In this document: piece after piece, positions 1 through 7,934 of the stretch
Numbering within the stretch: position 1 is the stretch's first letter
Layout: the number at the start of each line of letters is the position of its first letter
Origin: Planctomycetota bacterium
GTDB lineage: Bacteria; Planctomycetota; PUPC01; JACPCR01
Reading direction: 5' to 3'
DNA: 9,954 bases
NCBI GenBank assembly: GCA_030740295.1
Contig: JASLXP010000841.1
Location: 1 to 9,954 of the forward strand
Program-made: the position numbers and the translations under genes
Notes under the pieces: generated by a model
Database searches by the model: none
What the model saw: only the letters and a program-made list of their open reading frames with translations
Told to the model about the DNA's origin: nothing

Positions 1-65
1 CCCCTCTTTCCCCATCTTTTCCCCATCTTTTCCCTATCTTTTTCCCAACTTTTTCCAATCTTTCT
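1..65. repeat. Degenerate 11-base tandem repeat at the 3' end of the LamG kinase gene
   Basis: On the plus strand about six units follow each other, starting at 1, 10, 21, 32, 44 and 55. The best units are CCCCATCTTTT at 10-20 and again, identical, at 21-31. The others differ by one to a few bases (9 to 12 bases long). The array probably continues beyond the left edge. On the minus strand it is purine-only or nearly so (GGGGAAAAGAT type). The units at 34-65 are coding: they give the Lys/Gly-rich tail of the kinase, whose stop lies inside the fourth unit. Because 11 is not a multiple of three, each added or lost unit would change the reading frame at the tail. It could also just be a low-complexity purine stretch that expanded by slippage. 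Confidence 0.75.
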
Positions 66-2940
66 GAGTGACTTCAACAGGCAGATAGTTGTACCACGAC
101 GATGTGTTGAGCTCGAAAGCATCCTTCGCTTTTTTGAATTCGAGATCGACTTTTCGAGTCAGTTCCTTGCCGCTCCGGTCGAAATTCCAGTAGGCTGCGA
201 GGTGTTCCTTTTCCTTTGGCCGGCGCCACGACTGCTCCCTGACATCCGTCGCGGTTCTGGCGATGTTCCATATCTTCACCTCGTCCATTTCACCAATGAA
301 AACCCACGGCAGGTCTTCGCCCGAAATATTACTCTGGCTGCCAGATGCGATGGATAGACGTTCGGCAGGTTCTTCGGCCATGAGGGAGAAGCGCTTCTCC
401 TGAACGAATTCGCCGTCCACGTAGAGTGCGGCCTGCTGCGTCTCGGCATTCATCACACCACACACGTGATGAAAGCGGCCATCGTCGGCCGGCATCGGCC
501 CACGGATAATCACCATCGCCGATGAAGACGATCGAACGGCCAAACACGGGAAGCCCTGGTGGTCGATCAGGAGTGCACAGCCTTGTGCGTCGCCCCCGAT
601 CTCGATCATGGTGCCGCTCCTTTTTTCAGTCTTGAACCATAGCTCCATCGTCAGGGAAGAGGATTTCACCTTTAATGCAATCGGGGAAATAAAACTGCGA
701 TTGCCGAGCCTGAAGCTCGCCACCCGGTTCGTCAGCAGAGCTTCGCCTGCTGCATCAACGAACAGGGCATGAATATCTTGACGCTTTTCAAAGTGTGACG
801 TGCCGTCAAACTTCTTCTTGAAGCCGGCAAGACCGGACGACAATGCTTTCCACTCGCTTTCCTTCGCTTGCTTGAGGATGTTCTCCCAGGCGAGATCGGC
901 CTCCTCACCTTTTCCCTCGCGTATAGCGACATCGATGGTGTGCAGCAGTTCCTGGTATTCCGGTGATTGATCCCGCGTCTTGAAGTCCGAAAGATTCGCC
1001 TCGAACAGCCCTTCATAGAACGCCATCCAAACCAGCCCAAAATGTACGTTCAGCGTATTCTCATCCGGCTCGGATCTTCCAGCCAGATTGATCACCTGGC
1101 TGAATTTCAGCTCCCGCTTGAGCGGCACGGGGATTTCACCGGCGTCCACCTTCAGGAGCAGACGTTCGTCTTTGACAGACAGAATAGTCCCGTTCTTGTT
1201 CATGATGTTGAATGGCTTCCCTCTCATGAGTTCGAGCTGTTTCAGGGCCGTTGTCCAGGCAATCTCAATCTGCTCGATCCGGTTTTCCATGTCAGCAAGT
1301 TCATTCTGAAAAGCACCGGTTTTCATTTCTCCGCCGAGGACCTGTACCAGCTTCCTGGCCGCCTGGTAATCTCGGGTCTTCAGGGCTTCGCTCAGTTTCG
1401 GTTTGAGGACATCTAACGCGGCCTTGTCCACACTCATTTCCTTCTGGCCTGATTCCAGTTTCGCGATGGCAAGCGCCCTCTTCTGCGCGACATCAGCAGG
1501 AAGCTTGTCTCCCAGGTCTGTCAGGATCTTTCTCGCCGTGCCAAAATCTCCGCTCTGGACGGCCTTCTGGGCGGAGAGTTGGGCAGACTTGAATTCTTTA
1601 TCCGCCAGAGCATGAATGCCGCCGGTCACATTCTTGAAGCGGCCATCCCAATCCGGGCCATCAAATTCTTCTCTTGCAGATTCGAGCAGTGCGAGCGCGC
1701 CTTCATAGTCGCGGCCTTCAGATTTCTGCTGAGCTTCAGAACGAAGTTCCTGAAACTTTACCAGGAGTTTCTTCCTCTCTGTCTGGTCGTTGTCAATTTG
1801 CCTCTCGGGAGGTTCTACCGTCGGTTTGATTTCGACCGGGTTGGTTTCAACGAATTCAACTTCCTGGAGGTCCTCGTCTGGTTCAACAACCTTCTCCTTC
1901 ACATTCGTGTTCTGCTTTGAAGTTATTTTCTCGTTCACCTCACTCTTGTTAAACGAAGAGAACAGGGCCGCGATGATGATAAGAAGAACAGAGCCGACCA
2001 CGGTAAGCGGCACGAGCGGCAACGTTTCCTTTCGCTTCTTCGCATCAAGTGTGTGGCGATGTCGATGGCCAAGGTCGACCTTCTTCTTCCCGCCAATGGT
2101 CTCGCCCTGCTGAACTCGATGAATGTCCATTAACAGGTCACCAGCCGTCTGGTATCGGTCTGCCGGATCTTTCCGGGTCATCTTCTGAATGAGCTGGTCA
2201 GATCCTTCGCTCAGCTCAGGCCGTTCTTCACAGACGGAAGGCACCGGGTTATTCATGTGCTGGATGGTGATGTGCGCAACGGTCTCACCATCGAACGCGG
2301 GGCGCCCGACCAGCAGGTGATAGAGGGTCATCCCGAGCGAATAGATATCGGCTCTGCCGTCGATGTTGGGGTCGCCCCGCAATTGTTCCGGCGACATGTA
2401 GAGGGGCGTACCGATCATGGTGCCCGCCTGGGTGAGCGTGGCGCTCGCATCCTCCACATTCTTTGCCAGCCCCATGTCCGTGAGCTTCACCACGTCATCT
2501 TTCGTCAACATGATGTTGTCGGGCTTTATATCGCGATGAACGATGCTGTGCTGCTCCGCTAAGGACAGAGCCAGGGCGACTTTTTCGCAGATGTTGAGGG
2601 CTTCCCCTTCATCGAGAGAGCGCTTGCGTTTGAGCCGCTGCCTGGCGGTTTCCCCCTCGATGTACTCCATGACGAAGTAGTGCCGCTTCTCATATTCACC
2701 GACCTCGATCGCTCCGACAATATTGGGATGCTGAAGAACGCCCGCGGCCTCCGCTTCACGATAGAAACGATCCACGTAGGTCTGATTGCGCACACGTTTC
2801 GATGAGAGAACTTTAACCGCCACCTGCTCGCCAGTTTCGTCATTCACGCCGAGGTAAACACGGCCCATACCGCCCTGCCCAATCTGCCGCACGAGCCGGT
2901 ATTTGCCCAGCCTGGAAATACTCTTGGGCGAAGTGGGCAT
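34..2940 (-). CDS. Membrane-anchored Hanks-type Ser/Thr protein kinase with extracytoplasmic LamG-like domain
   Basis: This 968-residue protein should phosphorylate Ser/Thr of cytoplasmic partners in response to an outside ligand. The kinase domain spans about residues 14-275: glycine loop GQGGMGRVY at 21-29, ATP-binding Lys43 in VAVK, catalytic HRDIKPDN at 135-142, DMG (in place of DFG) at 155-157, a Thr-rich activation loop ending YMSPEQ at 181-186. All residues needed for catalysis are present. A single membrane helix follows at about 309-329 after a Lys/Arg/His-rich stretch, so the kinase faces the cytoplasm. Residues 385-570 are charged and helical, 573-620 look like a small beta-barrel, and 745-920 match a LamG/concanavalin A-like domain (ELWFKT, FHHVCGVM, ALYVDGEF, GEMDEVKIWNIAR), a fold that commonly binds glycans or proteins. 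The start is the ATG at 2940, just before the first kinase strand; no clear Shine-Dalgarno sequence precedes it. The C-terminal tail lies in a tandem repeat. The kinase assignment is secure; the ligand is unknown. Confidence 0.96.
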   Translation of the reverse strand: MPTSPKSISRLGKYRLVRQIGQGGMGRVYLGVNDETGEQVAVKVLSSKRVRNQTYVDRFYREAEAAGVLQHPNIVGAIEVGEYEKRHYFVMEYIEGETARQRLKRKRSLDEGEALNICEKVALALSLAEQHSIVHRDIKPDNIMLTKDDVVKLTDMGLAKNVEDASATLTQAGTMIGTPLYMSPEQLRGDPNIDGRADIYSLGMTLYHLLVGRPAFDGETVAHITIQHMNNPVPSVCEERPELSEGSDQLIQKMTRKDPADRYQTAGDLLMDIHRVQQGETIGGKKKVDLGHRHRHTLDAKKRKETLPLVPLTVVGSVLLIIIAALFSSFNKSEVNEKITSKQNTNVKEKVVEPDEDLQEVEFVETNPVEIKPTVEPPERQIDNDQTERKKLLVKFQELRSEAQQKSEGRDYEGALALLESAREEFDGPDWDGRFKNVTGGIHALADKEFKSAQLSAQKAVQSGDFGTARKILTDLGDKLPADVAQKRALAIAKLESGQKEMSVDKAALDVLKPKLSEALKTRDYQAARKLVQVLGGEMKTGAFQNELADMENRIEQIEIAWTTALKQLELMRGKPFNIMNKNGTILSVKDERLLLKVDAGEIPVPLKRELKFSQVINLAGRSEPDENTLNVHFGLVWMAFYEGLFEANLSDFKTRDQSPEYQELLHTIDVAIREGKGEEADLAWENILKQAKESEWKALSSGLAGFKKKFDGTSHFEKRQDIHALFVDAAGEALLTNRVASFRLGNRSFISPIALKVKSSSLTMELWFKTEKRSGTMIEIGGDAQGCALLIDHQGFPCLAVRSSSSAMVIIRGPMPADDGRFHHVCGVMNAETQQAALYVDGEFVQEKRFSLMAEEPAERLSIASGSQSNISGEDLPWVFIGEMDEVKIWNIARTATDVREQSWRRPKEKEHLAAYWNFDRSGKELTRKVDLEFKKAKDAFELNTSSWYNYLPVEVTQKDWKKLGKR

Positions 2941-3148
2941 ATGTTGAGATTCTAGCGCGAATGCTTGGGGGGCACTGAATGATTCTACTCCATTAACACT
3001 GAAGACCAGTAAGAAAGTGTAAACTTCTGCCGGATACTGTTCCCGGTCTCCTGGTCGCCGCGGTCGCTTCTACAAGCTGTAGGGTGGTTGTGAGCCAGGT
3101 TCAGACCTCCTGAAATATGAGCTCACAGGCTGGCAGCCCGTGGCTACG
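2941..3148. other. Intergenic gap between dehydrogenase and LamG kinase genes
   Basis: The 208 bases contain no credible gene. I see a nested inverted repeat near the dehydrogenase stop (listed separately), a short hairpin CTACA-agc-TGTAG at 3070-3082, and a run of six G at 2967-2972. No convincing -35/-10 pair was found on the minus strand: TTTACA (3023-3018) has no acceptable -10 at normal spacing. The gap is long enough for the kinase gene to have its own promoter, so shared transcription with the dehydrogenase is undecided. Confidence 0.6.
3089..3127 (-). terminator. Nested inverted repeat, possible transcript-end hairpin
   Basis: The outer arms are TGTGAGC (3089-3095) and GCTCACA (3121-3127), a perfect 7-base match with a 25-base spacer. 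Inside lies a second small stem, AGGT (3097-3100) with ACCT (3105-3108). The structure begins 21 bases after the dehydrogenase stop. It lacks the U-tract of a classic intrinsic terminator, so it could instead be a 3' mRNA-stabilising hairpin, an operator, or chance. Confidence 0.3.
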
Positions 3149-6100
3149 CTATTCCTTCGGCACGCCGAGCCACACATAATCAAGACCCACCATGTATGCC
3201 GGCACCGCCTTGGGGTTTCTGCCGGTTAGCTCCAGCCCGAACTGATTGTTGCCTTTCTTCAGAGTGAGAGAACCGAGGGAGATGATCCCGGTTGTGACAA
3301 CCTTCGGACTGTAAAGGTCGAAGGGCTTGCCAATGTTTTCTCCATTAACGGAAAGCTGAACGATCCCGTAGTCACGCGCTTTTGTGAGCACGATGAAGAC
3401 TTCCTGCTTCGCTTCGAGTTTCGAAGAGAACTCGAGGACCAGCTTGTCTTTCGGCTTTCCACCGGTCCACCACAGGTGGTCGACGCCGCTCCATTTATCA
3501 TCGCGAAAGTGTTGCATCTTCTGTGGCCGTGCACTGCCTCTCGTCTTTCTCACAATGCGGAGCGCCTCGCCTTCAAGCGCGCCGGGCACTCGCCTGGTTT
3601 TGGGATCGTATACCGGGCCTTGACCCGGGAGCGGCACCTGCATCGGGCTTCCAAGATACGCGATGAGATCTGACACCTCGGGTTCCTTCAGAGTGGCGAG
3701 CAGTTCCTCAGGCATCATGGAGTTTTCCGTCGTCTTCATCACTTCGATATCCGCACGGGCAAGAGTGATTCTGTCTTCGGTAGTCTGAAGCGTTACGGCT
3801 TGTTCGTTCTGCTCGGCGATAAGACCGGTGAGGGTACGTTCGTCTTTAGTCTTGATGGATGTCATCTGGTAATCGCGCCCGACCATCGCGTTGGGATCGA
3901 TGATGTTTTCGAGGATGTAATCGAGATCGGCTCGATTAGAGCCCGTGATGTCAGGACCGATCTTTCCTCCGGCGCCAAACAGCATGTGACACTGGCCGCA
4001 AATCTTCTCAAACACGGCTCGGCCGCGGGATGGGTGCGCGTTTTTCAGAACTGCGGGAGACAGCATCTTTTTGAAGCGGGCAATCTCTGCGGCCTTGTCC
4101 TTGTCAGCGCCGCGAATGGCGCCCCACACGCGATTCAGGAGTGTGTTAATTTCCTCATTGTTGAAATTCAGTATCTGGCGAACGGTAAACGCGGACAGTG
4201 CATCGCGCCCCAGTTGCCTGGACTCGATGGCTTTGAGGAAGGCAATGCTGAATGCCGGCCGTGAGGCCAGCGTCGCCTCAGCCTCCTGTTTCTGCTTGTC
4301 GCTGAAGGTATTGAATCGCCTGATGATCTGCCCGGCCGTTTCCGGATGCTCAAAAATCGCCAGGCCCTTGATGGCACGGCTGCGGAGATTCTTATCATCG
4401 AGCAATCTGTGGAGGACTGGTGGAAGCTCCTCATCTTTGCCGGTAATCAGGGCATCCAGTGCGAGCGTGCGCTGCGAAAGGACGGCCTTCGGGTCAGCCG
4501 CAATCCCACGCAAGACAGGGAAGATGCGTTTATCGCCGAATTTGGCGGAGATAAACTGCGCATGATCTCGGACGGTCTTGTTTCTGCTCCTGGCGAGTCT
4601 CTCATAGGCAGACGGCCATTGAGGTGGCATGGTAAGCCTTCCAAGACTCTTTGCGGCCGAGGCGAGTTCTTCAAGGTAGATAACCTGAATGTTCGTATCT
4701 TTTTCATCGGCCAATGCGGAGAGTAAGACTGTTCGTGCCTCCTCATTACGTGCGAGCCGTCGTGCGACGAATCGGTTTGTCTCTGGCGACTTTGCAGCCC
4801 TGCCAAAGGCAAGCGCCTTCTTTGCATCGGCTGCCAGCGCGGGCTCGATGCCGTACCAGAGCATCAACGGCAGATTCAGATCGCCTGCATCTTCGGCGCG
4901 AGCGGCAAGGCCCTCGGCAATCGGCCAGCGGGCTTCAAGTGGCAAACGCTGCAACGCCGAAGCGAGATAGAGCCGAACGACCGGCGATTTCTCTTCGCGA
5001 GCGAGACGAACAAATGCCTTCGCTGCCGGCCGCTCCGAAGACCAGAAATCCGGAGTGCGTCTGCTTTCGCACAGTAACTGAATCGACCAGGCGCGAATGT
5101 ATTCCTCACTGTCGGAAAGCAGAGCAACGGTTCTGTTGTCGTCCAGTTCCCCAATTGTGTGAAGCGTCCAGAGGGCGCGCAGTCGGCGGGTGACATCAGG
5201 ATTGGTGTCCAAAATGTTCTTCAGCTCTTTTCGTGCCGAGAGCGACACCGTTGTCTTTGAGCCCTCGGCTTGCCGGCCCGTGTGGAGCATCGCGCGCTCC
5301 TGCAGCAGGCGCCGGGCCATCCGGACGTACCAATCGTTTTTATGGAGGTGGAGCTTTACGAGTTCGTCGCTGCTGAGTGCTGCGAGATTCTGCTGTCGCG
5401 GAGCGCCAGCACTACTGTGAGAAATTCTGTAGACGCGGCCGTTGCTGCGGTCCCAGATGACCGGGTTGGTACGGTGGCAGGCATTCTTGTCGTACCAGTC
5501 GATCAGATAGACGGCGCCTTCCGGGCCCGTGCGAAGCGCGATGCCGCGAAACCAATGGTCGTTTGCCAGCATGAGGTCTTTGCCGTGGGTGGCGACGAAT
5601 CCTGAGCCTTTCCGTTCGAGCACATCCATGTTGATCCGGTTGCCGTGGATGTTGTGCATGAACAACGCGTTTCGGTACTCGGGCGGAAAAGCATCGCCAA
5701 GATATATCAGGGCCCCGCAATGCGCGTGGCCCCCGCCGGCCGCGCTCGTGGTCGCATGGTTTACAGGCGCGTTGCGGCCCCACCACGCATGCTCGCCAAT
5801 CGAGCCGGCGTAGTGACGATGGTCAGCAATCGTTTTAATGACATCGTACGCGTGCGGATTGAAATGCCTGCCGCCCTGCCGTTGGTAATAGGCGCCCTGA
5901 ATGATGTGCCACGCATGAGGGATGACGCAGGCCGTGATGAATGCCTGGCCGTGATCATCAAAATCCAGTCCCCACGGATTGCTCGTTCCCCAGGCAAACA
6001 CTTCAAACTCGTGCCGAACCGGATGGTAACGCCAGACGCCGCAATTCAGAGGAGTGCGCTGTCTATCCGGAGTGCCGGGCTTGCCAACCTTCGAATGAGT

Positions 6101-7816
6101 GAACACGCCATGGCATCCGTAAAGCCAGCCGTCAGGCCCCCAGATGAACGAATTCAACGTTTCGTGGGTGTCATGATATCCGAAGCCGTCGAGCAGAATC
6201 TTCGGTACGGCATCCGGTTTCAGATCGTCATCCCTGTCTGGAATGAACATCAGATTCGGCGCCGCGCCAACCCAAACACCGCCGAGTCCGACCTCCATGC
6301 CGCTGACCAGATTCAGATTCTCGATAAAGACCGTGCGTTTCTCGAAGCTGCCGTCCCCGTCCCCGTCTTCGAGCACGATGATCCGATCCTTGCCTTCGCC
6401 TTCCGGCTGGCGCCTCGGATACGAATGCGCCTCCGCGATCCAGAGCCTGCCTTTGTGGTCGATGCTGAACGCGATTGGCTGGTGCACCTGTGGCTCGCCC
6501 GCAACCAAATCGACTTTGAAGCCCTCCTGGACGGTCATGTTCTCGACCGCATCTTTGGGCGACAGGCCGGCCGATTTTTTCTTGAAGCGTTGCGGCTGCG
6601 TTTTCAGCCATTCCTGCTTGGTTGCCTTCCGCTTTGACTGGAGATGAATGAACGTGCCCTTCTTGTTGCCAACCACGACATCCGGCAGGCCGTCGCCGTT
6701 GAGGTCGCCGGCCTGCACCTGCACGCCGATGCCGGAATCATCATCGATCGTGTGCGGCACAAACTCGACGCCCTTGTCCGTCCGTGTAAGCCTGAACCAG
6801 ATCAGCACTGCCGGCATCGCGTTTCCTGGGTCGTGGCCGTTGTGCGCCCAGTAACGCTTGCCGGTGACCACGTCCTTCAATCCGTCGCCGTCCATATCGA
6901 GCACATCCACCGCGTGCATCTGGCTGAAGAAGAATCCAAATGGATTGTCCTCCTGTTTATGCGTCATGATCGGATGCATCGTGAACTTGATCTTGCCGTC
7001 CTCCTTGATGTGCTCGTACCACGCCAGCCCCCACGAATGCGCGGCCAGGCTGGTCACGACGTCGTTGTCGCCATCGCCATCGATGTCGTATGCGAACATC
7101 TGCGCGCCACCGGCTCCGAAAGGAGTCTTGTGCCGTTTCCAGACCGGGTTGCCCTCGAGGGATTTGGGCTGTTCCCACCAGCCGCTGAGCTCCAGGATGT
7201 CCATGCGTCCGTCGCCGTTGACATCGCCGACCCCGAGCCCATGCCTGAATTTTCCGCCGGCAGTCTTCTCCGAAACCTTCTGAAACACCCACGGCTCTTG
7301 CGGCTTTTCCCAGTTGGGCGAGGCGTAACCGAAATAGCCGCCCTGGCTGCAGACAATCTCAGGTTTGCCGTCTCCCGTCAGATCCCACCAGGTGGGCGAT
7401 TCGTTATCGACCTGGTTGAGCACCTTGTGCCTCTTCCAATGGCCCTCCTTTCCCTGAGGATTCTCATACCACGATGCGTCCCGGCCGGGGAAACCGTAGA
7501 TGATGATGTCGTCCCAGCCATCGCCATTCAGGTCGTGAGTAAACGCAAAGAAGTTGTTCGAGTAACCCTTCGGGTTGAACGGCTTCGGAGCGTAATACTC
7601 GTGGCTCTTCTTGAACTCCGGCCCCTCATACCAGAACGGCCCCGAGACAATGTCGGTCTTGCCGTCCTTGTTGAAATCACCAAAGTGCGCACCCTCAGAA
7701 TAGAACTTGTCCGTGAGGTGAAGTCTCTTGAAGGTGTGGAGGGAGAAGTCTTCGGCCTTCAGTTGCCAGGCCGGCGCAAGGAGCAGGAGAAAGGAGAAAG
7801 TCGTGACAGGTCTCAT
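3149..7816 (-). CDS. Giant secreted PVC-type dehydrogenase with FG-GAP repeats and cytochrome c (CxxCH) domain
   Basis: This 1555-residue protein is probably an extracytoplasmic oxidoreductase passing electrons from a sugar-like substrate to its own heme c; substrate and cofactor are not shown by the sequence. Order: signal peptide (1-21, likely cleaved after LKA); seven Ca-binding-type FG-GAP/VCBS motifs (DFNKDGKTDIV at 47, then near 95, 145, 198, 244, 308 and 371); a propeller of the Piru_Ver/glucose-dehydrogenase type (about 425-800) with a Ca-loop-like DGDGDG at 484-489 and many Cys/His; HEAT-like helices (about 815-1245); a cytochrome c domain (about 1262-1390) with CGQCH at 1273-1277 and MMPEELL at 1367-1373 as candidate Met ligand; and a beta-sandwich (about 1440-1555). 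The ATG at 7816 is chosen over the longer open frame from 8038 because it directly precedes the signal peptide and the extension overlaps the upstream gene. Family assignment is firm; reaction is inferred. Confidence 0.95.
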   Translation of the reverse strand: MRPVTTFSFLLLLAPAWQLKAEDFSLHTFKRLHLTDKFYSEGAHFGDFNKDGKTDIVSGPFWYEGPEFKKSHEYYAPKPFNPKGYSNNFFAFTHDLNGDGWDDIIIYGFPGRDASWYENPQGKEGHWKRHKVLNQVDNESPTWWDLTGDGKPEIVCSQGGYFGYASPNWEKPQEPWVFQKVSEKTAGGKFRHGLGVGDVNGDGRMDILELSGWWEQPKSLEGNPVWKRHKTPFGAGGAQMFAYDIDGDGDNDVVTSLAAHSWGLAWYEHIKEDGKIKFTMHPIMTHKQEDNPFGFFFSQMHAVDVLDMDGDGLKDVVTGKRYWAHNGHDPGNAMPAVLIWFRLTRTDKGVEFVPHTIDDDSGIGVQVQAGDLNGDGLPDVVVGNKKGTFIHLQSKRKATKQEWLKTQPQRFKKKSAGLSPKDAVENMTVQEGFKVDLVAGEPQVHQPIAFSIDHKGRLWIAEAHSYPRRQPEGEGKDRIIVLEDGDGDGSFEKRTVFIENLNLVSGMEVGLGGVWVGAAPNLMFIPDRDDDLKPDAVPKILLDGFGYHDTHETLNSFIWGPDGWLYGCHGVFTHSKVGKPGTPDRQRTPLNCGVWRYHPVRHEFEVFAWGTSNPWGLDFDDHGQAFITACVIPHAWHIIQGAYYQRQGGRHFNPHAYDVIKTIADHRHYAGSIGEHAWWGRNAPVNHATTSAAGGGHAHCGALIYLGDAFPPEYRNALFMHNIHGNRINMDVLERKGSGFVATHGKDLMLANDHWFRGIALRTGPEGAVYLIDWYDKNACHRTNPVIWDRSNGRVYRISHSSAGAPRQQNLAALSSDELVKLHLHKNDWYVRMARRLLQERAMLHTGRQAEGSKTTVSLSARKELKNILDTNPDVTRRLRALWTLHTIGELDDNRTVALLSDSEEYIRAWSIQLLCESRRTPDFWSSERPAAKAFVRLAREEKSPVVRLYLASALQRLPLEARWPIAEGLAARAEDAGDLNLPLMLWYGIEPALAADAKKALAFGRAAKSPETNRFVARRLARNEEARTVLLSALADEKDTNIQVIYLEELASAAKSLGRLTMPPQWPSAYERLARSRNKTVRDHAQFISAKFGDKRIFPVLRGIAADPKAVLSQRTLALDALITGKDEELPPVLHRLLDDKNLRSRAIKGLAIFEHPETAGQIIRRFNTFSDKQKQEAEATLASRPAFSIAFLKAIESRQLGRDALSAFTVRQILNFNNEEINTLLNRVWGAIRGADKDKAAEIARFKKMLSPAVLKNAHPSRGRAVFEKICGQCHMLFGAGGKIGPDITGSNRADLDYILENIIDPNAMVGRDYQMTSIKTKDERTLTGLIAEQNEQAVTLQTTEDRITLARADIEVMKTTENSMMPEELLATLKEPEVSDLIAYLGSPMQVPLPGQGPVYDPKTRRVPGALEGEALRIVRKTRGSARPQKMQHFRDDKWSGVDHLWWTGGKPKDKLVLEFSSKLEAKQEVFIVLTKARDYGIVQLSVNGENIGKPFDLYSPKVVTTGIISLGSLTLKKGNNQFGLELTGRNPKAVPAYMVGLDYVWLGVPKE

Positions 7817-7860
7817 GGATGAAGGTCCGGGGATGGAGGAACGAAGAACCAGGCCGCGTG

Positions 7861-7888
7861 AATCTATAGGCAGGGCGTGGAAACTCAA
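7861..7888 (-). promoter_or_regulatory. Weak sigma70-like promoter candidate for the dehydrogenase
   Basis: On the minus strand TTGAGT (7888-7883) and TAGATT (7866-7861) are 16 bases apart, each matching four of six consensus positions; an overlapping TATAGA is also present at shorter spacing. Transcription would begin near 7854, about 38 bases before the ATG. Such a match can occur by chance and PVC promoters are poorly defined, so this is only a candidate. Confidence 0.2.
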
Positions 7889-7904
7889 GAGGATGGGATG
7901 CTGG

Positions 7905-7922
7905 CGGACAGGTGTGTGTCCG
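7905..7922 (-). terminator. Compact GC-rich inverted repeat after the FGE-kinase stop
   Basis: CGGACA (7905-7910) and TGTCCG (7917-7922) form a perfect 6-base stem around a 6-base loop, beginning 12 bases after the TGA stop at 7937-7935. No U-tract follows on the transcript, so it is a poor intrinsic terminator. It may be a 3' hairpin of the mRNA, a protein-binding site, or chance. A possible alternative linked to target-gene diversification is given in the findings. Confidence 0.35.
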
Positions 7923-7934
7923 GGATGCAGGTCT

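Larger units (their letters stand above)
7817..7934. other. Gap between FGE-kinase and dehydrogenase genes
   Basis: The 118 bases carry no gene. The open frame that extends the dehydrogenase upstream through this gap to 8038 has no secretion-like or conserved sequence and is treated as non-coding. The gap holds a compact inverted repeat near the upstream stop and a weak promoter-like pair, listed separately. No good Shine-Dalgarno sequence precedes the ATG at 7816. Confidence 0.6.

Noticed and set aside
967..2562. Several plus-strand open frames opposite the LamG kinase
   Set aside because: They are short, overlap each other in different frames, have low-complexity products, and lie antisense to a clearly coding kinase.
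2980..3025. Promoter for the LamG kinase based on TTTACA at 3023-3018
   Set aside because: The only partly matching -10 (GTTAAT) is 20 bases away; at 16-18 bases the match is too poor.
5645..7822. Two long plus-strand open frames (5645-6637 and 6644-7822) opposite the dehydrogenase
   Set aside because: They are antisense to well-conserved coding sequence. Their repeated VAVDIAD- and VAIAIDV-like strings are the mirror of the GDxNGDGxxDVV repeats of the sense protein, and they show no family motif.
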